This document shows, piece after piece, positions 1-6,062 of a stretch of 8,765 bases of DNA (position 1 is the stretch's first letter; each line of letters starts with the position of its first letter). The notes beneath the pieces are model-generated. The model saw nothing but the letters and a program-made list of their open reading frames with translations. It ran no database searches and was not told the origin of the DNA. The stretch is taken from the NCBI GenBank assembly GCA_900768675.1, contig CAAGDT010000027.1, positions 1-8,765 of the forward strand, given 5' to 3'. Position numbers and translations under genes: made by a program. This stretch comes from Oscillospiraceae bacterium. GTDB lineage: Bacteria; Bacillota; Clostridia; Oscillospirales; Ruminococcaceae.

Positions 1-531
1 ACCGTAAATGGTCATAGTTACGCCGACCCGAAGCTGCACACGGAAAACACAAATTTTGCGCTTCTTGTTTCAAACACCTTCTCCGAGCCCTTCAAGGACA
101 GCAACCTTTACGGCGAGTCAATTGCAAGGCTTTCAAATATGCTTGGCGGCGGAGTTCTTGTCCAGCGCTTCGGAGATTTGGTTGCAGGCAGACGTACCAA
201 CGAGCACCGCTTCTCCCAGTGCTTTTTAACTCCTACCCTTAAGGCAACTCCGGGAGATTTAAGCCTTGTTATCCCGAAAAGACAGCTTGACGATATAATA
301 GAGATGATTTACGCCCTGGACAAGATTGCTCCCGGAACGGCAAACGACGATACCCTGCTTTACGGAGTTGAAGTAAAGTTCTACAACTCAAAGGTAACGG
401 TTGACGAAAAGCTTGAAAGCTCGGTAAAGGGACTTTACGTTCTCGGCGACGGCTCAGGCGTAACCCACTCACTTTCGCAAGCCTCCGCTTCGGGAGTTTT
501 CGCAGCAAGAACAATAGCAGAGCTTTATTGA
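1..531 (+). CDS. FAD-dependent dehydrogenase (COG2509-like), C-terminal part
   Basis: The frame is open from the first base and ends with TGA at 529-531, giving 176 residues of a protein whose N-terminus lies outside the window. The last third contains GLYVLGDGSGVTHSLSQ followed by a Gly/Ala-rich helix ending AART near the C-terminus. This is the GD-containing segment that contacts FAD in two-dinucleotide-binding-domain flavoproteins. Together with the preceding FxxSQCFLTPT and GDLSLVIPKR stretches, it matches the uncharacterised FAD-dependent dehydrogenase family COG2509, a relative of the GidA/HI0933 flavoproteins. Its substrate is unknown. The protein should be cytosolic. Only 25 bases separate it from ppa and no terminator lies between, so the two are probably cotranscribed. 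The family call rests on the C-terminal motif only, because the N-terminal Rossmann GxGxxG is not in the window. Confidence 0.78.
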   Translation, partial: TVNGHSYADPKLHTENTNFALLVSNTFSEPFKDSNLYGESIARLSNMLGGGVLVQRFGDLVAGRRTNEHRFSQCFLTPTLKATPGDLSLVIPKRQLDDIIEMIYALDKIAPGTANDDTLLYGVEVKFYNSKVTVDEKLESSVKGLYVLGDGSGVTHSLSQASASGVFAARTIAELY

Positions 532-556
532 ACTGCTTAAAAGAAAGGATTAAAAA

Positions 557-1111
557 ATGAACGTTTGGCACGACATCGACAGCGACCGCATAAGCCCCTA
601 CAACTTCCTTGCGGTTATCGAAATTTCAAGAGGAAGCAAGAACAAGTACGAGCTTGACAAGAAAAGCGGCCTGCTTATTTTGGACAGAATCCTCTACACC
701 TCAACCCACTACCCCGCAAACTACGGCTTTATCCCGAAAACCCTTGCAGACGACGGCGACCCGCTGGACGTTCTTGTGCTCTGCAACGAGCCTATCGACC
801 CGCTGGTGCTGGTTCCCTGCTACCCTATCGGCGTAATAAATATGGTGGATAACGGAAAGAACGACGAAAAAATTATCGCTATCCCCTTCGAGGACCCCAG
901 CTACAATGTTTACAGAAGCATCGAGGCTCTCCCTCAGCATATCTTCCAGGAAATGCAGCACTTCTTCAGCGTTTACAAGCAGCTTGAGGGCAAGACAACC
1001 GCAGTTAACGAGGTTCAGGGCTTTAAGGCTGCAACCGCAATTATCGAAGCCTGCATAGAAAACTACAAGAGAGTTTACGGCGACGATAAGGCGGAAGAAG
1101 AGCAGGAATAA
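557..1111 (+). CDS. ppa: Inorganic pyrophosphatase, family I
   Basis: This soluble cytosolic enzyme hydrolyses pyrophosphate to two phosphates, which pulls biosynthetic reactions forward. The 184-residue length is normal for bacterial family I enzymes. The signature DGDPLDV lies at residues 66-72. The metal ligands of the E. coli enzyme (D65, D67, D70, D97, D102 and K104) have counterparts at D66, D68, D71, D98, D103 and K105, offset by one. VIEI (E22), KYE (K30-E32), R44 and Y56 are also in place, so the active site looks complete. The C-terminus is an acidic tail ending AEEEQE. The start ATG is preceded by AGAAAGGA at a suitable distance. The gene sits between the FAD dehydrogenase and tadA in the same direction. 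Many Clostridia use a family II or membrane pyrophosphatase instead, so a family I enzyme helps narrow the lineage. Confidence 0.96.
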   Translation: MNVWHDIDSDRISPYNFLAVIEISRGSKNKYELDKKSGLLILDRILYTSTHYPANYGFIPKTLADDGDPLDVLVLCNEPIDPLVLVPCYPIGVINMVDNGKNDEKIIAIPFEDPSYNVYRSIEALPQHIFQEMQHFFSVYKQLEGKTTAVNEVQGFKAATAIIEACIENYKRVYGDDKAEEEQE

Positions 1112-1129
1112 TTCAGCTTGTGCGAAGAG

Positions 1130-1138
1130 GGTGGTGAG
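1130..1138 (+). promoter_or_regulatory. Ribosome binding site that decides the tadA start
   Basis: GGTGGTGAG lies 9 bases before ATG 1148 and 6 bases before the in-frame TTG at 1145. A further in-frame TTG at 1118 has no such sequence upstream. This favours a start at 1148 (or 1145) over 1118 or the later ATG at 1187. Confidence 0.6.
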
Positions 1139-1147
1139 AAGCCTTTG

Positions 1148-1639
1148 ATGACGGTTTATCGCCAGCCTGAACATTACTTTTTTAATATGCTTTACGATGA
1201 AGAAATTATGCTGCTTGCTATAAAGCAGGCGCAAAAAGCGGCGGCTATGGGCGAAGTACCCGTGGGCGCCGTTGTTATCGACGAAGAGGGGCAGGTTATC
1301 GGCGAGGGCTGCAACCTCCGGGAAGCCGACAACAACCCCCTCGGTCACGCAGAAATAATCGCAATTCAGCAGGCTGCCCGAAAAAAAGGCAGCTGGCGGC
1401 TTTCGGGCTGTACTCTGTACGTTACCCTTGAGCCCTGCCCTATGTGTGCAGGAGCGATTATGAACGCACGGCTCAAGCGGGTTGTTTACGGTGCATTCGA
1501 CGAAAGCTGGGGCGCCTGTGCCTCGGTTACAAGGCTTTTCGATAAGAAATTCGGCTATACTCCACTTGTAAGAAGCCGTGTTCTTGAAAAAGAATGTGGT
1601 AAGCTTATGAGCGATTTTTTTGATAAAATAAGAAAGTAA
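1148..1639 (+). CDS. tadA: tRNA-specific adenosine deaminase TadA
   Basis: TadA converts adenosine 34 to inosine in the anticodon of tRNA-Arg(ACG), letting one tRNA read several codons. From ATG 1148 the protein has 163 residues, a usual size. The cytidine/deoxycytidylate deaminase fold is clear: GEVPVGAVV at 35-43, the zinc and proton-shuttle motif HAE (H67, E69), and PCPMC with zinc ligands C97 and C100. ARLKRVVYGA at 107-116 is the TadA-type segment after the zinc site. The usual GAAGS is GACAS here, which is a mild change. The C-terminal half keeps the ECxxLMSDFF helix. TTG 1145 is an alternative start, and about 15 residues precede the usual TadA N-terminus (MLYDEEIMLLAIKQA), so ATG 1187 cannot be fully excluded. 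The gene follows ppa by 36 bases. Confidence 0.95.
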   Translation: MTVYRQPEHYFFNMLYDEEIMLLAIKQAQKAAAMGEVPVGAVVIDEEGQVIGEGCNLREADNNPLGHAEIIAIQQAARKKGSWRLSGCTLYVTLEPCPMCAGAIMNARLKRVVYGAFDESWGACASVTRLFDKKFGYTPLVRSRVLEKECGKLMSDFFDKIRK

Positions 1640-1704
1640 ACCGTCAATATTATAATAAAAAATTTTATTAAATGCAGGAGTAATGTCAGAGGAGGTGTTA
1701 TGGT

Positions 1705-1896
1705 ATGATAACCCCAAAAGAGCAAACAATTATCGAAAAAATAAAAAAACAAAGAAAAATAAACGAACAACTCAGGGATAACCCGCCGCATGAACAAGAC
1801 AACATACCAAATCTTTTTTCTTGCCTCACAGATGAAGAATTCGATTATTTCATGAAAAACCGTCATTTGTTAGAATTATTGGAACAGACAGGCTGA
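1705..1896 (+). CDS. Small protein of unknown function, 63 residues
   Basis: I do not recognise this protein. The case for a real gene is a strong ribosome binding site, GGAGGTG at 1691-1697, 7 bases before the ATG, and placement in line with its neighbours (65 bases after tadA, 68 before the flippase). Residues 1-25 are basic and probably helical (EKIKKQRKINEQLR). A proline-containing break (NPPHEQDNIPN) follows, then an acidic, hydrophobic C-terminal helix (LTDEEFDYFMKNRHLLELLEQ). There is no signal peptide, membrane segment or cysteine pair; one cysteine is present. It is visibly more AT-rich than the flanking genes. An overlapping ATG-GTA-TGA at 1700-1708 sits right under the same binding site and might dampen initiation. 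A small regulatory or adaptor protein is possible, but nothing in the sequence assigns a role. Confidence 0.72.
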   Translation: MITPKEQTIIEKIKKQRKINEQLRDNPPHEQDNIPNLFSCLTDEEFDYFMKNRHLLELLEQTG

Positions 1897-1964
1897 CAAG
1901 ACAACAATTCTGTGTTAATCCATGACTAAAAATCAGACGTTTATAGGAAGGATTTGATATAAAT

Positions 1965-3401
1965 TTGAACCGTTACAAAACGCTGGCGGCAAATACAATA
2001 ATTCTCGGACTCGGTCAGTTCGGTTCAAAATTCCTCGTCATTATAATGATGGGGTTTTACCAGGCGGCGCTTGGTAAGGCGGGCTACGGCGAGATAAACA
2101 ATATCGTTGATACCGCCACCCTGCTTATGTCCCTTGCCACCCTTTCAATCGGCGAGTCCATTATCCGCTTCGGTCTGGACAGCGCCTACGACAGCAAGCA
2201 GGTTTTCTCAATAGGTATGCGGATAACCTTCGGCGGTGTTATCGGCGTTATGCTGTTTGTGCCGCTTATAGGACTATTTACAAATATTTTCCCCGATAAT
2301 TCGGTGCTCGCCCTGCTTCGGGACTATACATGGATAACGGTGCTGTATGTTGCAACGGGAAGCGTAAAAAGCTCCTGCGCTCTTTTCGTCCGTTCAACGG
2401 GACATGTGCGGCTTTACGCAATTGACGGCATACTTACCACGGTAAACAATATAATCTTTAACCTTATTCTCCTTTTCTGGATGAATATGGGCATTATCGG
2501 CTATCTGCTTTCGGTAATACTTGCAGACGTATGCTCGATAATTTTCCTCTGGTTCATGGCGAAGCTTAAAAACTATGTGGTTATCTTCGGCATAGACCGT
2601 GATATGTTAAAATCAATGCTGCGCTTCTGCCTGCCCATGATACCCACCTCGGTCATGTGGTGGATAATAAACGTTTCAAGCAGCTTTATGGTGTCGGAAA
2701 TGATAAGCTTTGAGGCAAGCGGCATTTACAAGGCGGCGTATAAGCTTCCAAGTATGATTTCTATTTTTTCGGGCATTTTCTCTCAGGCATGGAATATGTC
2801 CGCAATAACCGAAAACAACTCCCGCACAATTGCAAACTTCTACACCAACGTCTTCAATATCTTCCAGTCCTTTGTCTATGTTATTTCAGGAGGACTTCTG
2901 CTGGTAATAAAGCCCGCTATTGCGATTATCTGCGACGAGCAGTTCAGCATAGCCTATATCTACACGCCCTTTTTAGTTCTTTCCGTTGCATTTACCTGCT
3001 TTTCAACCTTTATGGGCAGCGTTTACGTCGCCTCGAAGCAGTCCATGCGCTCTATGATAACTGCGGGTATCGGCGCAGCGGTAAATATTGTGCTTAACCT
3101 TATACTGATTAATCTCCTTGAAATTCAGGGCGCTGCAATTGCGGGATTTATAAGCTTCCTTATTATATTTATAGTACGAGCCGCCGATACACGAAAAATC
3201 GTGCGAATGGATCTGAAGCTTCCGAAAATGCTGGTAAATTCGGCTTTTCTGCTGCTTATGAGCGGAGTTATAATATTTGTAAAGAGTACTCTTCTGTACT
3301 ATATTCTCCTGTCGGTGCTCTTTGCCGGAATACTGATAATAAATTTCAACTCCACCATTTCCGCAATAAAAATCATACTTAAAAAGGAAACCATCAAGTA
3401 A
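1965..3401 (+). CDS. Polysaccharide-type flippase, MOP/MATE superfamily (Wzx-like)
   Basis: This is a 478-residue integral membrane protein with about 14 hydrophobic segments, roughly at 7-30, 46-66, 83-107, 118-142, 155-173, 177-197, 220-240, 256-280, 296-322, 331-352, 362-384, 386-406, 422-440 and 443-461. The start of segment 7, RFCLPMIPTSVMWWIINVS at residues 220-238, is the typical mid-protein motif of Wzx-like flippases, which move lipid-linked glycans across the membrane. In many relatives a charged Asp-Arg pair follows this motif; here it is SSSFMVS. The substrate cannot be read from sequence, and no glycosyltransferase gene lies nearby in the window. The start is TTG 1965, with AGGAAGG at 1945-1951, a rather long 13-base gap. 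An in-frame TAG at 1944 limits any extension. The stop TAA overlaps the next ATG by one base, so translation of the DprA-like protein is probably coupled. Confidence 0.88.
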   Translation: MNRYKTLAANTIILGLGQFGSKFLVIIMMGFYQAALGKAGYGEINNIVDTATLLMSLATLSIGESIIRFGLDSAYDSKQVFSIGMRITFGGVIGVMLFVPLIGLFTNIFPDNSVLALLRDYTWITVLYVATGSVKSSCALFVRSTGHVRLYAIDGILTTVNNIIFNLILLFWMNMGIIGYLLSVILADVCSIIFLWFMAKLKNYVVIFGIDRDMLKSMLRFCLPMIPTSVMWWIINVSSSFMVSEMISFEASGIYKAAYKLPSMISIFSGIFSQAWNMSAITENNSRTIANFYTNVFNIFQSFVYVISGGLLLVIKPAIAIICDEQFSIAYIYTPFLVLSVAFTCFSTFMGSVYVASKQSMRSMITAGIGAAVNIVLNLILINLLEIQGAAIAGFISFLIIFIVRAADTRKIVRMDLKLPKMLVNSAFLLLMSGVIIFVKSTLLYYILLSVLFAGILIINFNSTISAIKIILKKETIK

Positions 3402-4675
3402 TGGAAAAGTACTATCTATGGCTTGTAATGGCATTCGGCGGAGCAAACCCGGAGGTTTCGGAGCTGCTCCGCCGCTTTGAAACCGCAGAAAAGGTCTATG
3501 CCGCCTTTAAGGGCAATTACTCCGCCGCAGGACCCCTGCTTACGGAAAAAGCCTCTCTTGTTACCTTAGAGCAGGCGGAAAAGCGGCTTTATTCCCTTTC
3601 CCGTGAGGGCATCAGCCTTGTAACCCCCGAAAGCGGCTGTTACCCCGAACGGCTTAAGGGCAGGGAAAATCCGCCCTATCTTCTTTTTGTACGGGGCAAT
3701 CCGAAGCTTCTTGGCGGTAAGCTCCTTTCCGCCTCAGGCTCCCGCAGGATTTCCGCCGCCTGCTACAATTCCCAGTCCCGTATCTGCGAAAGTCTTTGCA
3801 GGAAATACACATTTGTAACCACTCTCAGCGAGGGCAGCGACCAGCTGACCTGCATTACCGCAATAAAGCAAAACCGCCCCTGTATCGAGGTTCTCCCCTG
3901 CGGTATTTATCATCGCTACCCCGAGGGAAGCTTTGTTTTAAGGGAGGAGCTTCTGAGAAGCGGAGGCTGCGTTATAAGCGAATACCTGCCCGAAACGCCC
4001 CTTAAAAGAAGCGCTTTCAGGCGCAGGGCAAAGCTTATCGGGGAAATTTCCCCCGCAATTATCGTTTTTCAGGCAGGCACAAGCAGCGGTGCAATCACAA
4101 CCGCCGAAAGCTCAGACTATCCCTTTTTCCTGCCGCCCGCAGACGTTTTCTCATCAGCCTATGCAGGCTCCGTAACCGCCGCAAGAAACGGCGCAGCCCT
4201 TTATTTCGGGGAAGAGGATCTTGAAGCCGCATATTCGGATAAAACCGCAGTTCATAAAATGAAAGCGGTGGAAAAAGCAAAGATAACTGCTGAAAAGGCA
4301 AAGGCTCCTGTGGAAAAGAAGCAGGAAAAACCCGCCGAACAAACGAAAACTGCTAAAAAACCGCAGAAATCCGAAGACCCGCCAAAGGAGCCGAAAATAG
4401 AAGAACCACAAAAAGTGCAAAAGCCCGCAGAACAACCGATAATGCAGAAAACGAAAGAGCCGCCAAAAGCTCAGGAAAACGCCGGATTTTCTACTCCTGC
4501 CCACAAAGAGGTTTATAATACGATAGTAGAAAACGGAAAGCCCGCAACATTTGATACAATACTGAGCAGAACCGACGCGGATATAACCGAGCTTTACGAG
4601 ATACTGCTTGACCTGGAATTAGACGGCTTTATCGAGGCTATGCCCGGGAACAGATACGGGATAATTGAAAAATAA
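3401..4675 (+). CDS. Divergent DprA-like protein with long K/P/E-rich linker and C-terminal winged helix
   Basis: DprA (DNA-processing protein A, Smf) binds single-stranded DNA and loads RecA during transformation. This 424-residue protein has the DprA layout: a small helical N-terminal domain (1-75), a Rossmann-like core (about 90-275) and a C-terminal winged helix (about 364-424, STPAHKEVYNTIVENG onward). In the core, SGSRR (112-116), RYPEGSFVL (172-180), ISEYLPETP (192-200) and SSGAITTAES (228-237) match the usual order of DprA blocks. Several key blocks have decayed: SGxAxGID is LSEGSDQLT, the FPxRNRIIAGL block is FRRRAKLIGEI, and the PG of the AIPG block is PP. A Lys/Pro/Glu-rich, probably disordered linker of about 80 residues (281-363) precedes the winged helix; ordinary DprA has a much shorter join. 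ATG 3401 overlaps the flippase stop (TAATG). It may be a second, specialised paralogue rather than the competence protein. Confidence 0.8.
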   Translation: MEKYYLWLVMAFGGANPEVSELLRRFETAEKVYAAFKGNYSAAGPLLTEKASLVTLEQAEKRLYSLSREGISLVTPESGCYPERLKGRENPPYLLFVRGNPKLLGGKLLSASGSRRISAACYNSQSRICESLCRKYTFVTTLSEGSDQLTCITAIKQNRPCIEVLPCGIYHRYPEGSFVLREELLRSGGCVISEYLPETPLKRSAFRRRAKLIGEISPAIIVFQAGTSSGAITTAESSDYPFFLPPADVFSSAYAGSVTAARNGAALYFGEEDLEAAYSDKTAVHKMKAVEKAKITAEKAKAPVEKKQEKPAEQTKTAKKPQKSEDPPKEPKIEEPQKVQKPAEQPIMQKTKEPPKAQENAGFSTPAHKEVYNTIVENGKPATFDTILSRTDADITELYEILLDLELDGFIEAMPGNRYGIIEK

Positions 4676-4712
4676 TGAGAGCCTACTGCTTTTTGAGCAG
4701 TAGGCTCTCATT
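4674..4712. terminator. Long perfect hairpin, probably a shared terminator for dprA-like and pyrB transcripts
   Basis: The arms AATGAGAGCCTACTGC (4674-4689) and GCAGTAGGCTCTCATT (4697-4712) pair perfectly over 16 bp around the loop TTTTTGA. The left arm takes in the last two bases of the dprA-like TAA. On the + strand the bases after the stem (CTGTCGTC) are not T-rich. On the - strand the stem is followed by ATTTTTC, a better T-tract. The hairpin therefore probably stops leftward pyrB transcripts as an intrinsic terminator, and rightward transcripts less efficiently. Confidence 0.8.
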
Positions 4713-4745
4713 CTGTCGTCAGACCCGGATAACAGGGTTAATTTT

Positions 4746-4904
4746 AATGAATGACGAATAAAGAATATTGAAGAATGAACAATAGTGGTATCGGCTTCGC
4801 CGATTGATTTATAAAAATCCGAATAAACCGAACTATTTTAAATCCGTGCCCGCAGGGCACACCGCATTTATTCATTATTCACTATTCATTATTCAATATT
4901 CATT
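4746..4904. mobile_element. MITE-like repeat element, 159 bp, with heptad-built terminal inverted repeats
   Basis: The left end (4746-4782) and the reverse complement of the right end (4868-4904) agree at 30 of 37 positions, counted by hand. Both ends begin AATGAAT and have a 7-base period. The interior has no open frame of note and contains two perfect short hairpins: ATCGGC-TTC-GCCGAT at 4790-4804 and GTGCCC-GCA-GGGCAC at 4846-4860. The size, AT-rich inverted ends and lack of coding fit a miniature inverted-repeat element or another dispersed intergenic repeat. No target-site duplication is clear. The right boundary falls on the last base of the pyrB stop codon. It could instead be a fixed local structure; finding further genomic copies would settle this. 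Confidence 0.6.
4870..4904. repeat. Five tandem heptamers ATTCANT
   Basis: ATTCATT, ATTCACT, ATTCATT, ATTCAAT and ATTCATT follow one another in exact 7-base register. The left end of the element at 4746-4780 holds degenerate reverse-complement copies (AATGAAT, GACGAAT, AAAGAAT, ATTGAAG, AATGAAC). Such phased repeats could be protein binding sites for mobilisation in trans, or the product of strand slippage. Confidence 0.85.
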
Positions 4905-5983
4905 TATATCAGTATTCTCTCGTCGCAGTACTCGCACTCTAAAATATCTCCCACCCTTCTGAAGCTATGGGGCAGGTACTTTTCGGTCTGAGTAATGCAT
5001 TTCGGATTGGTGCAGCTTGCGTCCTTTATAATCTCGCCTGTGAGCATAGGCTTCGGCTGGAGCTTGTAGTCAATCATGCAGAGGATAAGCGCCATTCTCA
5101 CATACATTCCGTAGTTTGCCTGCTTGAAGTACATCGCTCTCGGGTCGTCGTCCACCTCGACGGCGATTTCATCAACTCTCGGCAGCGGGTGCAGAACGAT
5201 AAGCTCGGGAGAGCCAAGCTTCATTTTCGCCGGGTCAAGGCAGTAAACGTGCTTCTGCGCCTCGTATTCCTCGGCGGAGGCGAAGCGCTCCCGCTGAATA
5301 CGGGTCATATACAGCACGTCCAGCTTCGGCATAGCCTCCTCAAGGGTTGTATACTCCTCGTAGGTCTTGCCGCTGGCGGAAATGTAGTCCTTGATATATG
5401 TGGGAACTTTAAGTTCCTCGGTAGATACCAGTATAAAGTGATTGTCGGGGTAGCAGGACAGCGCTTTAAGCAGGGAATGAACCGTTCTTCCGTTCTTAAG
5501 GTCGCCGCAAAAGCCTACTGTAAGCCCGCTTAGTCTTCCCTTTTCTTCCTTTAGCGTGAGCAGGTCAGTAAGAGTCTGGGTGGGGTGTAAATGTCCTCCG
5601 TCTCCTGCGTTTATTACGGGGCAGTCTGCCGTAAGCGCCGCCGCCTTTGAAGCGCCCTCTAAGGGGTGCCGCATTACAAGTATATCCGAATAGCCGCTTA
5701 CAACCTTTGCGGTATCCTTAAGGTTTTCGCCCTTAGCAACCGAGGAGGAGGAGGGGTTATCGAAGCCGATTATTCCTCCGCCAAGGCGAAGCATAGCGGT
5801 CTGAAAGCTCATCTGAGTTCTTGTTGAAGGCTCGTAGAAAAGAGTTCCCATTATCTTTCCACGGCAGGCTCCCGCATAAACCATGGGAGCGGTCATAATA
5901 TCGTGGGCGAGGGAAAGAATGGTGTTCCATTGAGCGGGGGTAAAGTCGTTAAGGTCAATAAGATGGCGGGGATTGCTGCACAT
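4904..5983 (-). CDS. pyrB: Aspartate carbamoyltransferase with fused PyrI-type zinc domain
   Basis: PyrB condenses carbamoyl phosphate and aspartate, the committed step of pyrimidine synthesis. From ATG 5983 the protein has 359 residues, about 50 more than a plain catalytic chain. The active site is complete: STRT (53-56), SVAKGE with K84, GDGGHLHPTQ (127-136), TRIQ (R228, Q230) and HPLPR (265-269), at nearly the same numbers as in E. coli. After the catalytic domain ends near 310, residues 324-353 hold C-x4-C (CTNPKC) and C-x2-C (CEYC), the spacing and surroundings of the zinc domain of the regulatory subunit PyrI. The PyrI nucleotide-binding domain is absent. ATG 5983 has AGAGGA 6 bases upstream. 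An in-frame ATG at 6001 would add six residues but has no binding site and lies only about 14 bases from the predicted transcript start. The gene stands alone, with no other pyr gene in the window. Confidence 0.95.
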   Translation of the reverse strand: MCSNPRHLIDLNDFTPAQWNTILSLAHDIMTAPMVYAGACRGKIMGTLFYEPSTRTQMSFQTAMLRLGGGIIGFDNPSSSSVAKGENLKDTAKVVSGYSDILVMRHPLEGASKAAALTADCPVINAGDGGHLHPTQTLTDLLTLKEEKGRLSGLTVGFCGDLKNGRTVHSLLKALSCYPDNHFILVSTEELKVPTYIKDYISASGKTYEEYTTLEEAMPKLDVLYMTRIQRERFASAEEYEAQKHVYCLDPAKMKLGSPELIVLHPLPRVDEIAVEVDDDPRAMYFKQANYGMYVRMALILCMIDYKLQPKPMLTGEIIKDASCTNPKCITQTEKYLPHSFRRVGDILECEYCDERILI

Positions 5984-5989
5984 ATAAAT

Positions 5990-5995
5990 TCCTCT
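5990..5995 (-). promoter_or_regulatory. Ribosome binding site that decides the pyrB start
   Basis: AGAGGA on the - strand lies 6 bases before ATG 5983. It falls inside the coding frame of the longer ATG 6001 alternative, which argues that 5983 is the true start. Confidence 0.75.
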
Positions 5996-6021
5996 TTTCA
6001 TTTGCTTTATATTTCAGAATA

Positions 6022-6050
6022 ATTATACCACCGTGTCCCCGAAATGTCAA
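6022..6050 (-). promoter_or_regulatory. pyrB promoter, perfect consensus with extended -10
   Basis: Reading the - strand, TTGACA (6050-6045) and TATAAT (6027-6022) are separated by exactly 17 bases, and TGG sits directly before the -10 (extended -10, TGn). Transcription should begin near 6015, giving a leader of only about 32 bases. That leaves no room for a PyrR-type attenuator or leader peptide. Confidence 0.9.
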
Positions 6051-6062
6051 CAAAAGACGAGT

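Noticed and set aside
1651..1656. TATAAT after tadA as a promoter for the small gene
   Set aside because: No -35-like sequence lies 15-19 bases upstream, and the stretch is generally AT-rich.
701..1729. A 342-residue open frame on the - strand opposite ppa and tadA
   Set aside because: It runs antisense through two well-identified genes and has no ribosome binding site or recognisable domain. It arises from the biased codon use of the real genes.
1683..1790. An alternative small frame from ATG 1683 overlapping the start of the 63-residue gene
   Set aside because: The GGAGG before it is only two bases away, and its product is a short Lys/Asn-rich run typical of AT-rich sequence read out of frame.
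4727..4738. GGATAACAGGGT, resembling part of the I-SceI homing endonuclease site
   Set aside because: Only 12 core bases agree and the flanks differ. No intron or endonuclease gene is near, so it is most likely coincidence.
4870..4904. The heptamers as a CRISPR array or replication iterons
   Set aside because: The repeats are 7 bases with no spacers, and there is no cas or replication initiator gene. The inverted partner at 4746 fits element ends better.
4967..5533. A 188-residue + strand frame inside pyrB
   Set aside because: It is fully antisense to the conserved catalytic region of pyrB and resembles no known protein.
5984..6001. ATG 6001 as the pyrB start
   Set aside because: It has no ribosome binding site, and the AGAGGA used by ATG 5983 lies within the added codons.
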